DNA of 64,000 nt from Astropecten irregularis (taxonomy: Eukaryota; Echinodermata; Asteroidea; Paxillosida; Astropectinidae): contig OZ020254.1 in assembly GCA_963971285.1 (NCBI GenBank), positions 10,850,001-10,914,000 on the forward strand, written 5' to 3'. The position numbers and the translations under genes were made by a program. This document shows positions 35,303-48,000 of this stretch, piece after piece. The notes below the pieces were generated by a model. The model had not been told where the DNA came from, did not search any database, and saw only the letters and a program-made list of their open reading frames with translations. The first letter of the stretch is position 1, and each line of letters opens with the position of its first letter.

Positions 35303-35338
35303 GATTGGTCAACGCGCAAAGCAGAGCTTGTGACGTCA
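35303..35338 (-). promoter_or_regulatory. CCAAT box plus CRE, candidate PI4K2 promoter
   Basis: On the gene strand a TGACGTCA (35331-35338) is followed 22 bp later by GACCAATCAG, a strong NF-Y-type match. It is about 1.4 kb upstream of the first coding exon, whose 5' edge looks like a splice acceptor, so a 5' untranslated exon could start downstream of this pair. Inference from motifs only. Confidence 0.35.
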
Positions 35339-35650
35339 TGGGAACCATGTGCTGGCTAGTACTGGGATTTTTATCCGATAAAAGGTTAACTGACCGTTAA
35401 TTATCCGGTTACAAATTTACACTAACAGTTAACCGAAATTGAAAGGGAAAAAAAAGGGGCTCATGCTCAACAACCCATAAGTGTCAACTTTAGAATTTCA
35501 GTAAGTTATTTTGTTCATTTTGCCAAGTAGAAGTAGGCTTTTCACATACTGCATCTAAAAGAAACATCATTGTGTACTTGATTTAAATGCTTGATCAAAA
35601 GAATAATATCGTAAAAAGCATTCTGAAAGCACCGGTCACATTGTTTTTTG

Positions 35651-35917
35651 GGCTGTAGAATTGAATCCCGACAGTGGACGTCGCCATCTTGAAAAATGAC
35701 GTCATACATCTCTTTTCAGGGCACCCGACGAGACATGCACATGTTAATTTTGTGACATGTACAAAACTGGTCCCCATTTAAACCGTTTTTGCATAAGGGA
35801 TGAGCAGGGAACCAATGGAGTGATCGCCTGTCGGGTACCTAGACTTCTGACACACGAAGCATTGCTCATCATTTTTCAAGATGGCGACGTCCACTGTCAG
35901 GATTCAATTCTACAGCC
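35651..35917. mobile_element. 267-bp palindromic element
   Basis: GGCTGTAGAATTGAATCCCG at the left and TCAATTCTACAGCC at the right; about 50-bp arms containing GACGTCGCCATCTTGAAAAA. The centre also carries a GTCGGGTG/CACCCGAC pair. Confidence 0.8.
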
Positions 35918-36262
35918 TGGGATTTTTACGGTGAAATTCACGGGAAATTGTACAGTTTTGGAAAACTTTAAGTTTAAGGGGCTGGTGTGAAAAATCAAAG
36001 TTTGAGGAATACGAAAGTGTAAGTGAAATTATCCAGTCTTCTTTATTTGAGAAGATATTCAAATCGAAAGTTTGTGACAATTCTGCACTTTGGATCTCGC
36101 GCGTTTAAGTCATGCCTTGAAGAAGGGCTGTGAATGGCGACCAGGCTGAGAGACAGATTTAAAAAAAAGAGCCATCACAGCCCTATGTGTGGGGCTAGTG
36201 TACAGTATGCGAGCATGCGCGCCAGTTTCATTCATGAAAACTGCCAATTTTGGTCAGTGCGA

Positions 36263-36334
36263 TGACGTCACATAATGAGATGATCGTGAGACATGACGCC
36301 CTTCAACATGTTTCACGCCAGTTCGTATATAAGG
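36263..36334 (+). promoter_or_regulatory. CRE followed by TATA box, no gene assigned
   Basis: TGACGTCA (36263-36270) and TATATAAGG (36326-36334) lie in the spacing seen in core promoters on the plus strand, but no coding region follows before the 958-bp transposon at 36574. Could start a non-coding transcript or be chance. Confidence 0.25.
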
Positions 36335-36573
36335 AATTTTTCGCTGTGGCTAACTGTTAGGCCTACGAAACCAAAATTTTACAAAAGTAGACAAGTAGTT
36401 TTGCCAAGAAAAGTAGAAATACACTTTTCACATAGGGCCTAGGCCTAACGTTACTTGATTAAAAAAAAAATTGTAAAATTGAAAAGCCTTAAAAAAGCCT
36501 TAGGCCTACCCTCAGAAATGATCTCCTTTAAAAAATATCAGACGGTTTGGGATACAACATACAAGGAAGGAAC

Positions 36574-37531
36574 TAGACTAGCAGGCTAGTCGTTGTAAGT
36601 CGCATTGATCGTCTCTTCTTTCATGCTACTTTCGTGAAACCGCTCTACTTTCTCGCGAGACTCATGGCTACGGCGAGAGTTCGGCTCTCGGCGCGGGACC
36701 ACTCAAAAATAACGACCAGCCAAACACGATTTAGACATTATTCATTTATTCACGTACGGGCGTGCTTTGCATAGTGGTTGCCATAGAGACGACGGTTAAG
36801 ATGAGTCCATTTTATTTGAGGGTGATATACAATTTCAAATAAGGCAACAGTAGGGGGCCTACTACATGTATACTGTAGTTAGTTACATTAGACTGCATTT
36901 TCAAACTATGGTTTTTGTTCGATTCCTTTTTAAGTTGATTGTTTGTAGTAAACTGGAACAAAAGTAATATCTATCAGTTTAAAATGTGTGCATTACTTCA
37001 TAAAAATGAATAATGCCCATGGCAAATGCATGTAAATGATTTCTGTAAGTGGTACATGTAGGTCTACACTATAACTACAGTCAGTAAGACGGACTTATAA
37101 TTACTTATTTCTTTATTTATGCACGAAGAAGATAAAAACAAACATGCACATGTAATCGACGCACTAGAGTTAAAAGTATCACTGGTCATATTATGGCTAG
37201 CTAGACGTGCGATGCCTGTGGTTGTCTATTCAACGTGAATCAGTACAATCCTGTGCAGCTGCGCTGCACGATGTAGCGTGGGCCTACATAGGCCTATTGA
37301 ATCTTCATTGTTTATTAAAAATTGGCCAATCAGACGCGTCCGTACGATTTCGGCTAAAGAGCCCATAGGCCGTGTATAAAGTGAAATCGTGTTTGTCTAG
37401 TCGTTGTATTCGAGTGGTCCCACGCCGAGAGCCTAACTCTCGCCGTAGCCATGAATCTCGCGCGGTTTCGCGAGAGTTGCGTGAAAGAAGAGACGATCAA
37501 CGCGACTTACAACGACTAGCCTGCTAGTCTA
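36574..37531. mobile_element. 958-bp Mutator-like non-autonomous transposon with 9-bp target duplication
   Basis: Perfect outer ends TAGACTAGCAGGCTAGTCGT and its reverse complement. TIRs extend about 159 bp (36574-36732) and 148 bp (37384-37531). Flanked by GGAAGGAAC on both sides (36565-36573 and 37532-37540). Long TIRs plus a 9-bp duplication fit MULE. The roughly 650-bp interior has no transposase frame. Confidence 0.85.
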
Positions 37532-39664
37532 GGAAGGAACAAGAACAAAAGCTACATCCAAAATGAAAATAGGCCTAGACACATGCTAGACGTAGACTAG
37601 TCTAGGGGAGTAGTAGTACTAGTAGGCTAGGCCTAATTAGTAATTTAAAATTAGGCCTAGTACAATCAGTTTGCAGTTAATTAATCACTTAGTTATTGAA
37701 TGTGATTGAGTCAAATTCAGTTCTGAGTTCACTGTCACTTGCCATACATACATTACATGCCAGCAGCCAGCACTACACTCGTCAATCCAATTTTTGATTC
37801 TCACCGTTAAAATATGAGTCGACAACAAAACAGGTAAATACACGGATGTACAACGAAGATCACGGCCTCTCGTGCTTTCAAAACATGAAGGAAGTGCAGC
37901 TTAAACGTGGGAGAACATGATGTAATGTGCCAAAAAAAGGAAATTATTTAATCCTGCAGTCACACAGCATCTGCTATCTGATCGATCATTATTGCACACA
38001 AAATCAAAATAGTCTGGTGCAACTGGTCTTTCCCGTGGTTATTATGTGTAAGACGTCTAGGTGTTTTACTTTCGTATTGTACTTGTTCCCAGTATTTTGT
38101 AAGGGATGCCAACGCTGTCTAACAGGTAAAACTACACGAGGTTAAAATCAGAGGAGCTAAAGACTGCACCTGACATCTTGTCATGATAGAGCTAGGGCTT
38201 GGTATACGCCCGCTGTAAAAGCACAGAGGCAAGGCTGACAATAGACGTAGCCGTAGCTTTAGAAGTAGAAGGACTGAAAAATACCAACAGCGCCCTCTAT
38301 TTTACAACGGCCACTAAAACTATTTTTGGGTGGATAACATCATTATAATTTTTTTTCTCGATGATGACATTATGACAATACCCCATTTTCGGGTTCAGAT
38401 ATCCGAAGTAATCCTTAATCTAATATTTTATTCACAAGTGCAGAGAGAAAGAGGGTTGGGCAGGAGCCTATTACCTCCCCAAAGAAAAAAAGGTCCCAAA
38501 AATTTGCCTAACAATATTCGTCTAGAATGACCGTGGAAATGAAAGAAGCATGGAGTAAACTGTGTCTTTATTTTCTGCATGGAGGAAGGAAATCAACCTC
38601 CATGGAATGACAATGGATTAAAAATAACTTTAATCCGAACGCAAGTGTTTGAAGGGCGCCCTCTTTTGATTAAAAAGAAAAACTGCACTGGTGTCAGTAT
38701 TATTATTAATGTACACCGCCAATCATATTAATATTGAAATCTGGGAAGCCGGAAGGCAAATCAATAGCAAAAGGCCGGTGGGGAAATCAAGGAGATGCTG
38801 TCGATGCCGAATATTGGCCTTACTCCGTGTTCCTTTCAAGAATAAATCGCGCACCCAGCCGGAGTTGTAGTGCATATCGATAAACACCACCGCAGCTTCT
38901 TGTTCTAATTAAAAGAGGGCGCCATTCAAAACTGCTCCTCAACCATTTTCAACTAAGGAATTAATTTCGGTTAAAAAAAATTGATCTAGAAACCTCACAT
39001 TGTCTCTAGAAAAGATCTTACACCCTTTCCTTGGAATACTTTGTATGTTATGTTTCAAGCATATTTTGCACCTTATTGTTTCTTTTAGTGATTAAAAATT
39101 AATGAGCAGCCCAAAAGTAAACAGGTCCCCTCTGCCTTAAGTTCATCTTGTGTGTGGTACGATTTAGTTTCCAACAATGAACGATCGAGGCCAATCTGAA
39201 AAAAAATATATACAAAAATCATTATCGAGAAAACAAACAAAAACATCACAGATGTTACCGATCTAGTTCAAGAAACAGTCAGATACCAAAAAGGTTATTT
39301 TACAGTAATTGTTAAATCTTTATTTCATATTGATACAAAAAATACCAATGTATATAGGAAGTGTATAATTAAACGTTTTATTTCAAGAGAACAATCTTAA
39401 AAATAGCAACCTTTTGCAAGTCTTTATAATTATTTGACAAGGTATCCACCTATTCTAGGCCTATACTATAATATTCCAAAAAATCATTTTGAGGAAAAGG
39501 TTTTGTTCAATGAACTTTATAAAAAGGGAAGTTTTGTAAAAGAACTATTCTATAATATTAATTTGACACTATTTCCTAAAATCTCCAAAGACATTATTGA
39601 CACTTAATGGACGCTTGGTGGCAGCAGATATGCTTATACACTTCCGGTGGTATTCCACTGACAA

Positions 39665-40100
39665 ATCTATGAGGTTTTACGAAATGAGGCTTGAGGCGAG
39701 GCTTGGGATTTATTTGGCTACCGCCATTTTGTGTCCTACATGAAATAAAGAGTTTGAGATACATTGAGAAGCTGGATTCTTTCTTCGGCTTCGTGATGTG
39801 GCAAAATCCATTCGTTTCATTTTATGGACCTATATTAAAATGACGGTAGCGAAACTTAGTCGCAAGCCTAGCCTCAAGCCTGGTTTCGTAAGGCTCTTTG
39901 TGAAACCTAGAAATGAGGCTTGGTACCTCGCTACCGCGACGCCCGCAAAACGAAGCGATTGGGCCACATGACGAAGCCAGAGAAAGGTTCCAGCGTCGAC
40001 ATGCATCTGAAGCCCTTCATTTAATTTATGGCACAAAATGGCGGTAGCAAAATAATTCCCAAGTTTAGTCCCAAGCCTCATTTCGTAAAGGCCCTATGGA
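39665..40100. repeat. Repeated GAGGCTTG/CCTCATTTCG blocks
   Basis: ACGAAATGAGGCTTGAGGCG at 39679, GAAATGAGGCTTGG at 39911 and AAGCCTCATTTCGTAAAG at 40074 bracket two similar units with GCTACCGCCATTTTGTG, pointing to a palindromic element and a partial second copy. Confidence 0.55.
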
Positions 40101-41140
40101 AACAGCCGAGATCACTGGATATTATGGCATCATAATTAAAGACAGCTAGAGATGTTTGTACACGACTCGAAGCTCTCTTGCTCGTGATACTGGACATATT
40201 TCTCTTGCCACAAACCTAAAATCTCAAAAAGTCTATAAATATCCGCTGTCCACTAGATTCAGACTACGGCTAGGCTAGTTTTATGAAGAGACAAAGCATG
40301 GAATTTTACGAGAATCTGCGAGAATAATGATTGAATAACAATGTCCTAATTTTTATAAGCCTCGTATCCACACAATAAATTAGGGAGGCATTATCGTGCT
40401 TAAAATGACATTTTATCGTACTTGTGAAGATTCGAAAAGCTAGGAATGTGACTTTTATCAAGATTAAGATACGGTGTGAGATGGCACACCGAGAACCCTG
40501 GAGTTGTACACAAGCGCTGATACAACTTGATAATCAGGCCCAAGTACGTTTGGTGTCCGGGAATCACTTTTTAATAAACGGTTACGTGAAAGATTGTAAA
40601 CCCAGCTCTGTCATAGTAAGGATGACTACAATGTTGAAGGAATTTTTTTTGGCATATTTACTGTCTTCATTGATAACCTCATAATAGAAACTGATGATTA
40701 TGTGGGTTTTGCCTATCATGAAAAAAGGCTGCATTGTGTTCCCCGTTAAGTTTGTTGGTTGAAACGGAGCCCATACATTTTTATACTAGGAAGATTCAAA
40801 TAAAGGGACATTTGATGAATTGTGTTTCTAACTACTGGTTCAAAAATGGAAAAAGTGGCTTCACTAGACCTATTCGCATGGGATTCTTCTGACATTAAAA
40901 AGACTAAATATAAAATGGACCAAGTAAATTTCTAAAGCAGCGGATTTTCTATCTCGTGGAAGGTAAATGGACCAATAATTGTAATCATGAGAAATTGCAC
41001 AAAGAAAACGTCTCGTAGTCAATGTGAGAAGACAAATAATAATGATTCGTTTTATGAGCTACTTGGGTATCTAATTTCTTGTACCAACTAAATTATTAAT
41101 CCAATTGGTTTGCCAAAGAACGGAAAAGTCTCAAAGGAAC

Positions 41141-41146
41141 TTTATT
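41141..41146 (-). promoter_or_regulatory. Candidate polyadenylation signal of the ENTPD gene
   Basis: Plus-strand TTTATT gives AATAAA on the gene strand, about 620 bp beyond the stop. Hexamer match only; other hexamers may be used. Confidence 0.3.
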
Positions 41147-41768
41147 CATTTTAAATAAGTTAAAATGATTTGTCAGTTGAAGACGAATTGGCGTTGTGGA
41201 TGGGGTCTTTCGAGTACGACTAAGACATGAAGAAGTGAAGATTGTCATGCCTAAAATCATCCAACTTACGACCTCTATGCGCACACACGAAGGGGTAGTC
41301 ACAAACTAATCGTTATAATTGCTCAAGTTGTAGGATACGGTGCATATACGGCCCGTAACGTCCTATAAAGCCAGCTATCCGAACTTAAGACGCGGATCGG
41401 TGCTGATGAATATGCTACCCGTTTTTACCTCGGTTGGGACGAAGGCGCCGTTCCGGATCGACCGTGTAACATGCGGAGGGAGTCCGCACGGTCGGATGGA
41501 ACCCGTATGCAACTTGAGATCGCTTGTTGGTGGGAACCGTGGGATGCCAACGGAATAAGAAATTGAAACAAAACAGAAAGACGGTCTTGGACACTTATCT
41601 GATGATTGTTCGTGATACCAAGAAATTTACACCAACCAACAACTTGGTCATAATCCTGCAATTTCGTTCACAAAGGGCAACGGACTGAAAAACATCAACA
41701 TAAAAGACCAGTCTGGAAAAAAGAATATAAAAACTATCATCTTTAACAAAAACCAAAAGATTGGGAAT

Positions 41769-42008
41769 TCAGACATCGATGTTTTGATGTCCGGGCTGGT
41801 ACGCCACTTCGGCGGTGGAGTTGACCCTGGCACATCTCATGAGGGACAGGCCGAGAGTCAGGATGCCCAGCACGCTGACGATGATGAAGATGAGGATGAG
41901 ACCGCTGAATGTGACGGGAGCCAGACCCACGCACGACGCCTCCTCGGGGATGCGGTTGGTGGCCTCTACCATGTAGCCCAGCGCCCAGCCGAGGCTAGCG
42001 CCGTTTAT
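41769..42008 (-). CDS. entpd1: ENTPD exon 8 (ACR5 and C-terminal anchor)
   Basis: 240 nt from the acceptor GTACACAG to TGA at 41769-41771. Encodes [13 protein letters not shown], the C-terminal transmembrane helix and a 21-residue cytoplasmic tail. Confidence 0.92.
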   Translation of the reverse strand: MNGASLGWALGYMVEATNRIPEEASCVGLAPVTFSGLILIFIIVSVLGILTLGLSLMRCARVNSTAEVAYQPGHQNIDV

Positions 42009-45000
42009 CTGTGTACGCGTGCAGACGAGATAAGAGAACACGGCGTGCCGTCAGCAATAATCATTATTCATGAACAGGAATGCTAACATTATTTTTTGAC
42101 GTGACGACTGTCTTTGTGCTATCATGCCAAATTAGTCAGCCGAAATTCAATTCAATTCTCATTTATTTCCATTCAGTACAGTGAAATTGAAATACAAGAA
42201 ACAACAATAAATAAATGAAGATATACAAAGAATCATTGCCGGCACATAAATGGAGGCATGTTCAAGAAGCCGGAGCTTGTGTAGAGATGCCTTAAAGATA
42301 ACATGCTAATATGAGGTACAAAGTGAAGTGGCAGGAACAATAAAAACTACATAAACACAACTGGGTGACTGTCTTGAAATAAAAATCACATTCAATCTGT
42401 TTAGTAACTTATTGAAGAGGATTATTCATCGCGGTATAAAGTACAAATAATGAAAAAGGTGATCGATGTCACGCAATGTCGTGTTGCTGGTAGCGACGTT
42501 TCGGCTGCTGGAACTGCGAGCCTTCAAATTCATTCCATGAAATATTTTTGTCTGAAATGCCATATTCGTTGAGAAATAAATGAAACTACTGGAATTGAAC
42601 GATTGGAATAAATCGCTTCGAAGCGTTTTATTCATTCGTTGAAATGTGTAAACGGGTTTTCACTATTTTCTCGTGACCCAGATGGCTGATTGAACTCAAA
42701 CTTCTACAGGTTTGTCAGTTAAAAGTATATAATGGATTACATAATGTGCTTTCACTGTCAGCAACGGTTTTGTCGCAAAAACCATGCCATCCCTTTAAAT
42801 ATTATCGTCGGACTTTAAAAGTTTGCGTCTCCACGACATGGTGGTATTATTATACGTGCAGGCCTATTTATTCACACTGATATGGAAAGTCCCTTACACA
42901 TGTACTTACTTTCAACGTAAACGCAATGTTCCAATTTTCTTCGGTGAACTTAAACGCGTCGAAGAGAAGTGCCCGGGCGTAGGTGCTCTGGAAGCAGTAT
43001 CTGACGTTGTACTTGGCGTTCTTTGGTAAGAGCATAAGCTGAGGAACAAAACCAAAACAAATTGTCGAAACAAAATTACTGGAGGGTGTTTTGAAGACTC
43101 CATTTTACATTACTAGTTCGCTAACAGCACCAGTGTTAGTTAATCATTCTGTGAGAAAGTGGTCGGCCATTTTGGTCTCATCTTTTGGTCCCACCAAAAA
43201 CTGCCGTATTTTCTACACTTTGCTCTGCTTGCAAACGTTATTCCATGAACAATAACACACCCTGGTACCAAAATGCTTAGCACAAAAATGGTTAACCGTG
43301 AAATTTCTGTCTTAATAAAAACATGATTCAAAGACAAATTCCCGTGTGTTGTGTGATTAATGTTCTCTGGCTGTTGTTCGCTGACGTGACCACGAATATC
43401 AAATAGAATTTATAATGGTGGTTTGTTTTTATTGAGTAAGATAATTTTGGGCTAAGCAATGAAATTGGTCCTGTAGCAGTCAATAAGAAAAAAAAAAGAC
43501 TTACCTCGCTGTACGTCTTTCGGCAAAAATCTTCTGTTTTTTCAATGTATTCGTTTATCGTGGGCGAGTCCGTCGTCCCGATGCCGTTCCATGTGTAGGC
43601 GTAGCCGCTGAAGGCCTTGAAGGTCCCGTAGGGTGCCGGCGTGTGCACGCCGTTGAACGAGCACGGCGGCACGGTGCACTCGGCTTCGAAGTCGAACAGG
43701 GTCTTGGCGACGCGGTAGCACTCGGCTGGGTCGCTGGTGCCGTTCAGCGTGTACTCGGCCGTGTCCGTGAGCCAGTGCCCGGCGGGGGTCTTTGGTCTGC
43801 TACTGCAAGGTTCCTTCCATAGATAGGCGCCAGTCAACGTGTAGTTATAACCAATAGGAGAACAGGGATTGTCTGTCACATCAGCGAATCCAGAATTCTA
43901 TTTTCAAAGATAAATACCAATAAATATAGAAAAGACAAAATATTTCACACGCAGCATTCGCAATAATGGGCGATTCACGAGAGTGCGCCACCTTGCGTTT
44001 GCAACGCGTTGGCCAATATCAATTCAGGAACTTAATTTGTGTCGAGAAACTGTGCGTCTTTCCCCTAGTCTGGTTCCCAGACCAAAAATCTGCGACTATT
44101 CTCTGTCAATTTGTAATAAGAGTCGTCAGTGAATCTTTGGGCAGGGAACCAGACCATATTTCCGCATGCGCAGTTTGTCGGCAATATTAATTCCGGGCAT
44201 TGCGATTGGCCAACGCGTTTCAAACTCATGATTAAGGGATGTACACCTGCAGTACAGAGTGGGACAGACGTAAATTCTTTTGTTGCCGGACACAATACGG
44301 GCGGGAACACTGCAGTAATGGCGGGTGTTTCCTACCTCCATGGTCGCGCCGTCGGATCGATGTACATAGACACGGTATTTACAATTGCAGTTTAAGGAAT
44401 TTTACCTCAACCAAAGTGGCCTCCAATCGCCGTCGTGCTTCGCCGAGGCCGTAGCAGGTAAAGCTGTGCGTATAGACCACGTAGTCCATGCCGTACAGGC
44501 GGAGATTGGCTCGATTCTCTACGGGGATCTTGAGCGGATCCTCCGGGATGAAGGTGACCTGCGTGGACGCACCACCGAGGTCCAACGCGCCGAATGTCGG
44601 CCGGATTGGTATGGGCTTGCTGCCCGATAAATCGTCCACCAAATCGCCAGTCGCGGGCTCCTGAAAGGAAAAAACAAACCAGTACAATAAACAACTTGGT
44701 AACATACCCAAACAGAAATGATCACAGATTTACGTATAACTTTCAGGATATGAAGATATTGCTGGTAGAAACATACCGTTACAATATTTCCGCCTGAAAT
44801 GGTGTTTTATTCAGAAATTAGTAAAACAAAGACCGAAAACAGTTTCGATCTCAGGTAAGATCAAACCCATTCTTTATGTATGAAATATAAGAAAAATTTT
44901 GTTGGGTTTTCGCTATAATTGTCGTGACTCATATGTCAGACTGAGCTCAAACGTTCAAAGGCTTATCATTTCATGTACATGCTGGATCAGACAAAGTGTG

Positions 45001-48000
45001 CATGCTGTTTTGTGACCTTTCCCAATCAATATCTTTTTGCTATAGCCAAAACCCATTTTGGTCATGCGATGGCGAAATATCGATGCAACGCCCTCACTTG
45101 ACCCAGTTGTATGGTCAAATGATATCACCAAACGAGTGCCGAGTGTTAAGCTGGGTAAGTACGGCTTTGAACTTTGCAATTTTACACAATAATTGTTATT
45201 ATTTTCCGATATTAAACACTAAGAATGGTTGTTTCTGGTTACTCACCACTCCCAGGTTTCCAGCCAGGTAATTGGCAGAGATCCAGCCCGACGTTCCTTC
45301 CTTCTCACCGGTCAGTATGGCCGCCTGCCTGGTCTCGTCCTCGAAGGAGAAGGGGCTGGCAGTTAGTGTACTCCGCACTGCAGTCATGACGCCCGTACTC
45401 TTCCCAGGATCGACCTGGCTGGAGAATGCAAACATAAACACATGAACCAGACGTGTCTAGAGGAACTTACAATTAAGTTTCTAATTCTCAAAATAAATGA
45501 CTGACCTGGAGTCGATTTTACAAAACTAATCGCAACTGACTACATGTATAACAATCGCATGACTTATGATGCATTGCAGCCCCCATGTAGAAGTTGTAGG
45601 ATAAGATCCTTCGTAACTCGAGTTACGATGGCTTTATCGTAGGACTTCGTGATATCGACCCCGGCCCGGCACAATGCGCAACCAAATATACACGGCATAT
45701 ATAGATCTAAAACTAGGGGTTACAGCGGCATACTTCAGGCGTCTGTTGAACTGTGAAGGAAAGTCTGGCGAGTTTAATTGAAAGTTAACTTATTCACAAA
45801 ATACAGTGTTCCTATTATTCGAAACAGTCTTCTTATAAAAAATGCCAGACTCTCCAAAACACTGTAAAACTACCCACGAAGTTTGCTAGCTTTTTTTTGG
45901 CTTACGTCAACAGCCTCATGCCAGCCGTGGCTCCCAGATACACCGGCGTGTCCCAGTGACTGAACTCCGGTAGGACGAGCTCCGCTATGCTGATGCACTT
46001 TCCCATACCAGAGATGAGCCCTTTTTGGTCATCGGCATAAGCCGCAATACCTGGAGTTAAAGATACAAAGAACATCCCAAACAAATTAGTCACCATAGGT
46101 ATGGCTATGTAAAGCCTGGGCCTTTCTCAAAACTCGGCTCCGGCTCAGGCTCCGGCTTCGTCTCTGTAATCCATATGCTGGGAAAAAAAAATGTGTGTTT
46201 CATTGAAGCTGCAGCTCTGTTTTCTTTTTCAGATAAGAGAATTTACTCCTGAACCGCAGCCAAAAGTCTCTATTTTGATACCTGGAACTTCAGAATGGGT
46301 TCACGAAATGGAGCCTGAGCCGGAGCCTGAGTCGGATCCGAGCTTTGAAAAAAAGCACCCATGGCGCAACTTATGCAACAAGATATGGCATAAGTGGACT
46401 AACGCCATAAACTAGAGTTTCGTGAAATCGGCTGCAGGACAAAATTGGTATATCACCCGGTTGGTCGTTATATAATGGTTGACTAGCCTAGTAGTATAGG
46501 CTTGACCTCTGTGTGAGATCTGGCTTATGGTTTCGGCTACATTACATTTGTAACATTCGTTTTATGTATAGCAGGTAAATCAAAGCTTCAGTTGGTTGTA
46601 TGGCTTCCAAGCAGTCTATTCTGCACAAGAGCAGACAAGCCATATCGATATACTGCTTTGATGGCGTACACGAAGCCTGAGCTCGACACTGGAGCCGAGG
46701 ATTGGGGCTATTCTGACGCCCTCTCGTGGTGGCACATTCATAGCGATTCCTGCGAACTGATATGGCAATCAAACATGTAGTTAACTTATAACCAGCCAAT
46801 GTAAAGCTTTTTACTAAGGGTTACTACAAAAAAGCCCGAAACCAGGCTATTTTGCAATGCTGTTATATTAAGAGCAAACAAACCGTTCAGCGTTTTCCGA
46901 AAAAAGTAAATTGAACATGTCGCCCTCTAGGGACTAGTCTAGTCCAGTGTATTAGACAGTAACGCGCGGCAATATGACTGAAGCGATCTCACCCGGTGGC
47001 CTGACAAGCGAATGCTTGCTCCACCATTCTTCAATCAAACTTTATTACCTCGGGCAGATAAATAAGTCTACAAAGGTATGAAAAGGTATGAATGGCGTGC
47101 CTTGGCGATCATACACTCGGTCTGTAGGCTTTCTACGCTGCTAAATCGTATGGGTGTTCGTGCCACAATATCATGCCACGGAAAGGGAAATAATTATTTA
47201 CCAATCCAACTGCGATCGATACCAAATGAAGATCTCCAAGCACTACAAGCAGATGGAGAGCCAATAATATTGAACAGGTTCTATATCCCTCACACACGTA
47301 CATCGTCGGGCCTTTGCCTGCGCTGCCAGCTAGTGAAGGATGTACAGTATTATCTGGCGTACATTATACACATATTAATTACAATTCTCCAGTTTTATTC
47401 TCTCGCAGCTGGATCTTAGCCTATATATCTCAAGGCTGTAAGCGGATGAGAAACAAGTAGTGTGTGTGTGTGTGTGTGTGTTCAGAGCACCATGAGAAAG
47501 TGGAACACGACAGGCGATCATGGAGGAGCGTGTGGGTATATCTTATAGCCATCTGGTTTATTAATGTCTGGCAGACGGTTCCAGCCGATGAAGCGTTTCG
47601 ACCGCCGCTGCGAGTCCTTCTGCTGACTCACGTTTGTCTGGTCACAATTACAGATGCATGCATATTGCGTAATTTAGTGTTGTGTTTTTGTTCTCCATTG
47701 GGAACAACAAAAACAACAACAATGACAACGACAACACCAATGACATCAACAATGACAATTACAGCAACGGCGACGAAAATAACAACCACGACAACAATTA
47801 TAGCAACAATAACAGTGACGACAACGACAGCAACAATGACAATGGCAGCAGCGGCGACAAGGACAACGCATGGCAACGACAACAACAACAATGACAACAA
47901 CGACAATGACAGCAACAATGACAACAGTGGGACAAGGACAACGCATGGCAACGACAACACCAATAATAGCAACAATGACAACGACAACAATGACATCTAC

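Larger units (their letters stand above)
37541..41768. other. Intergenic, PI4K2 5' side to ENTPD 3' end
   Basis: No gene seen. Contains AT-rich sequence, the GAGGCTTG blocks (39665-40100) and several short GCGCCCTCT-type motifs that also recur elsewhere in the window. Confidence 0.55.
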
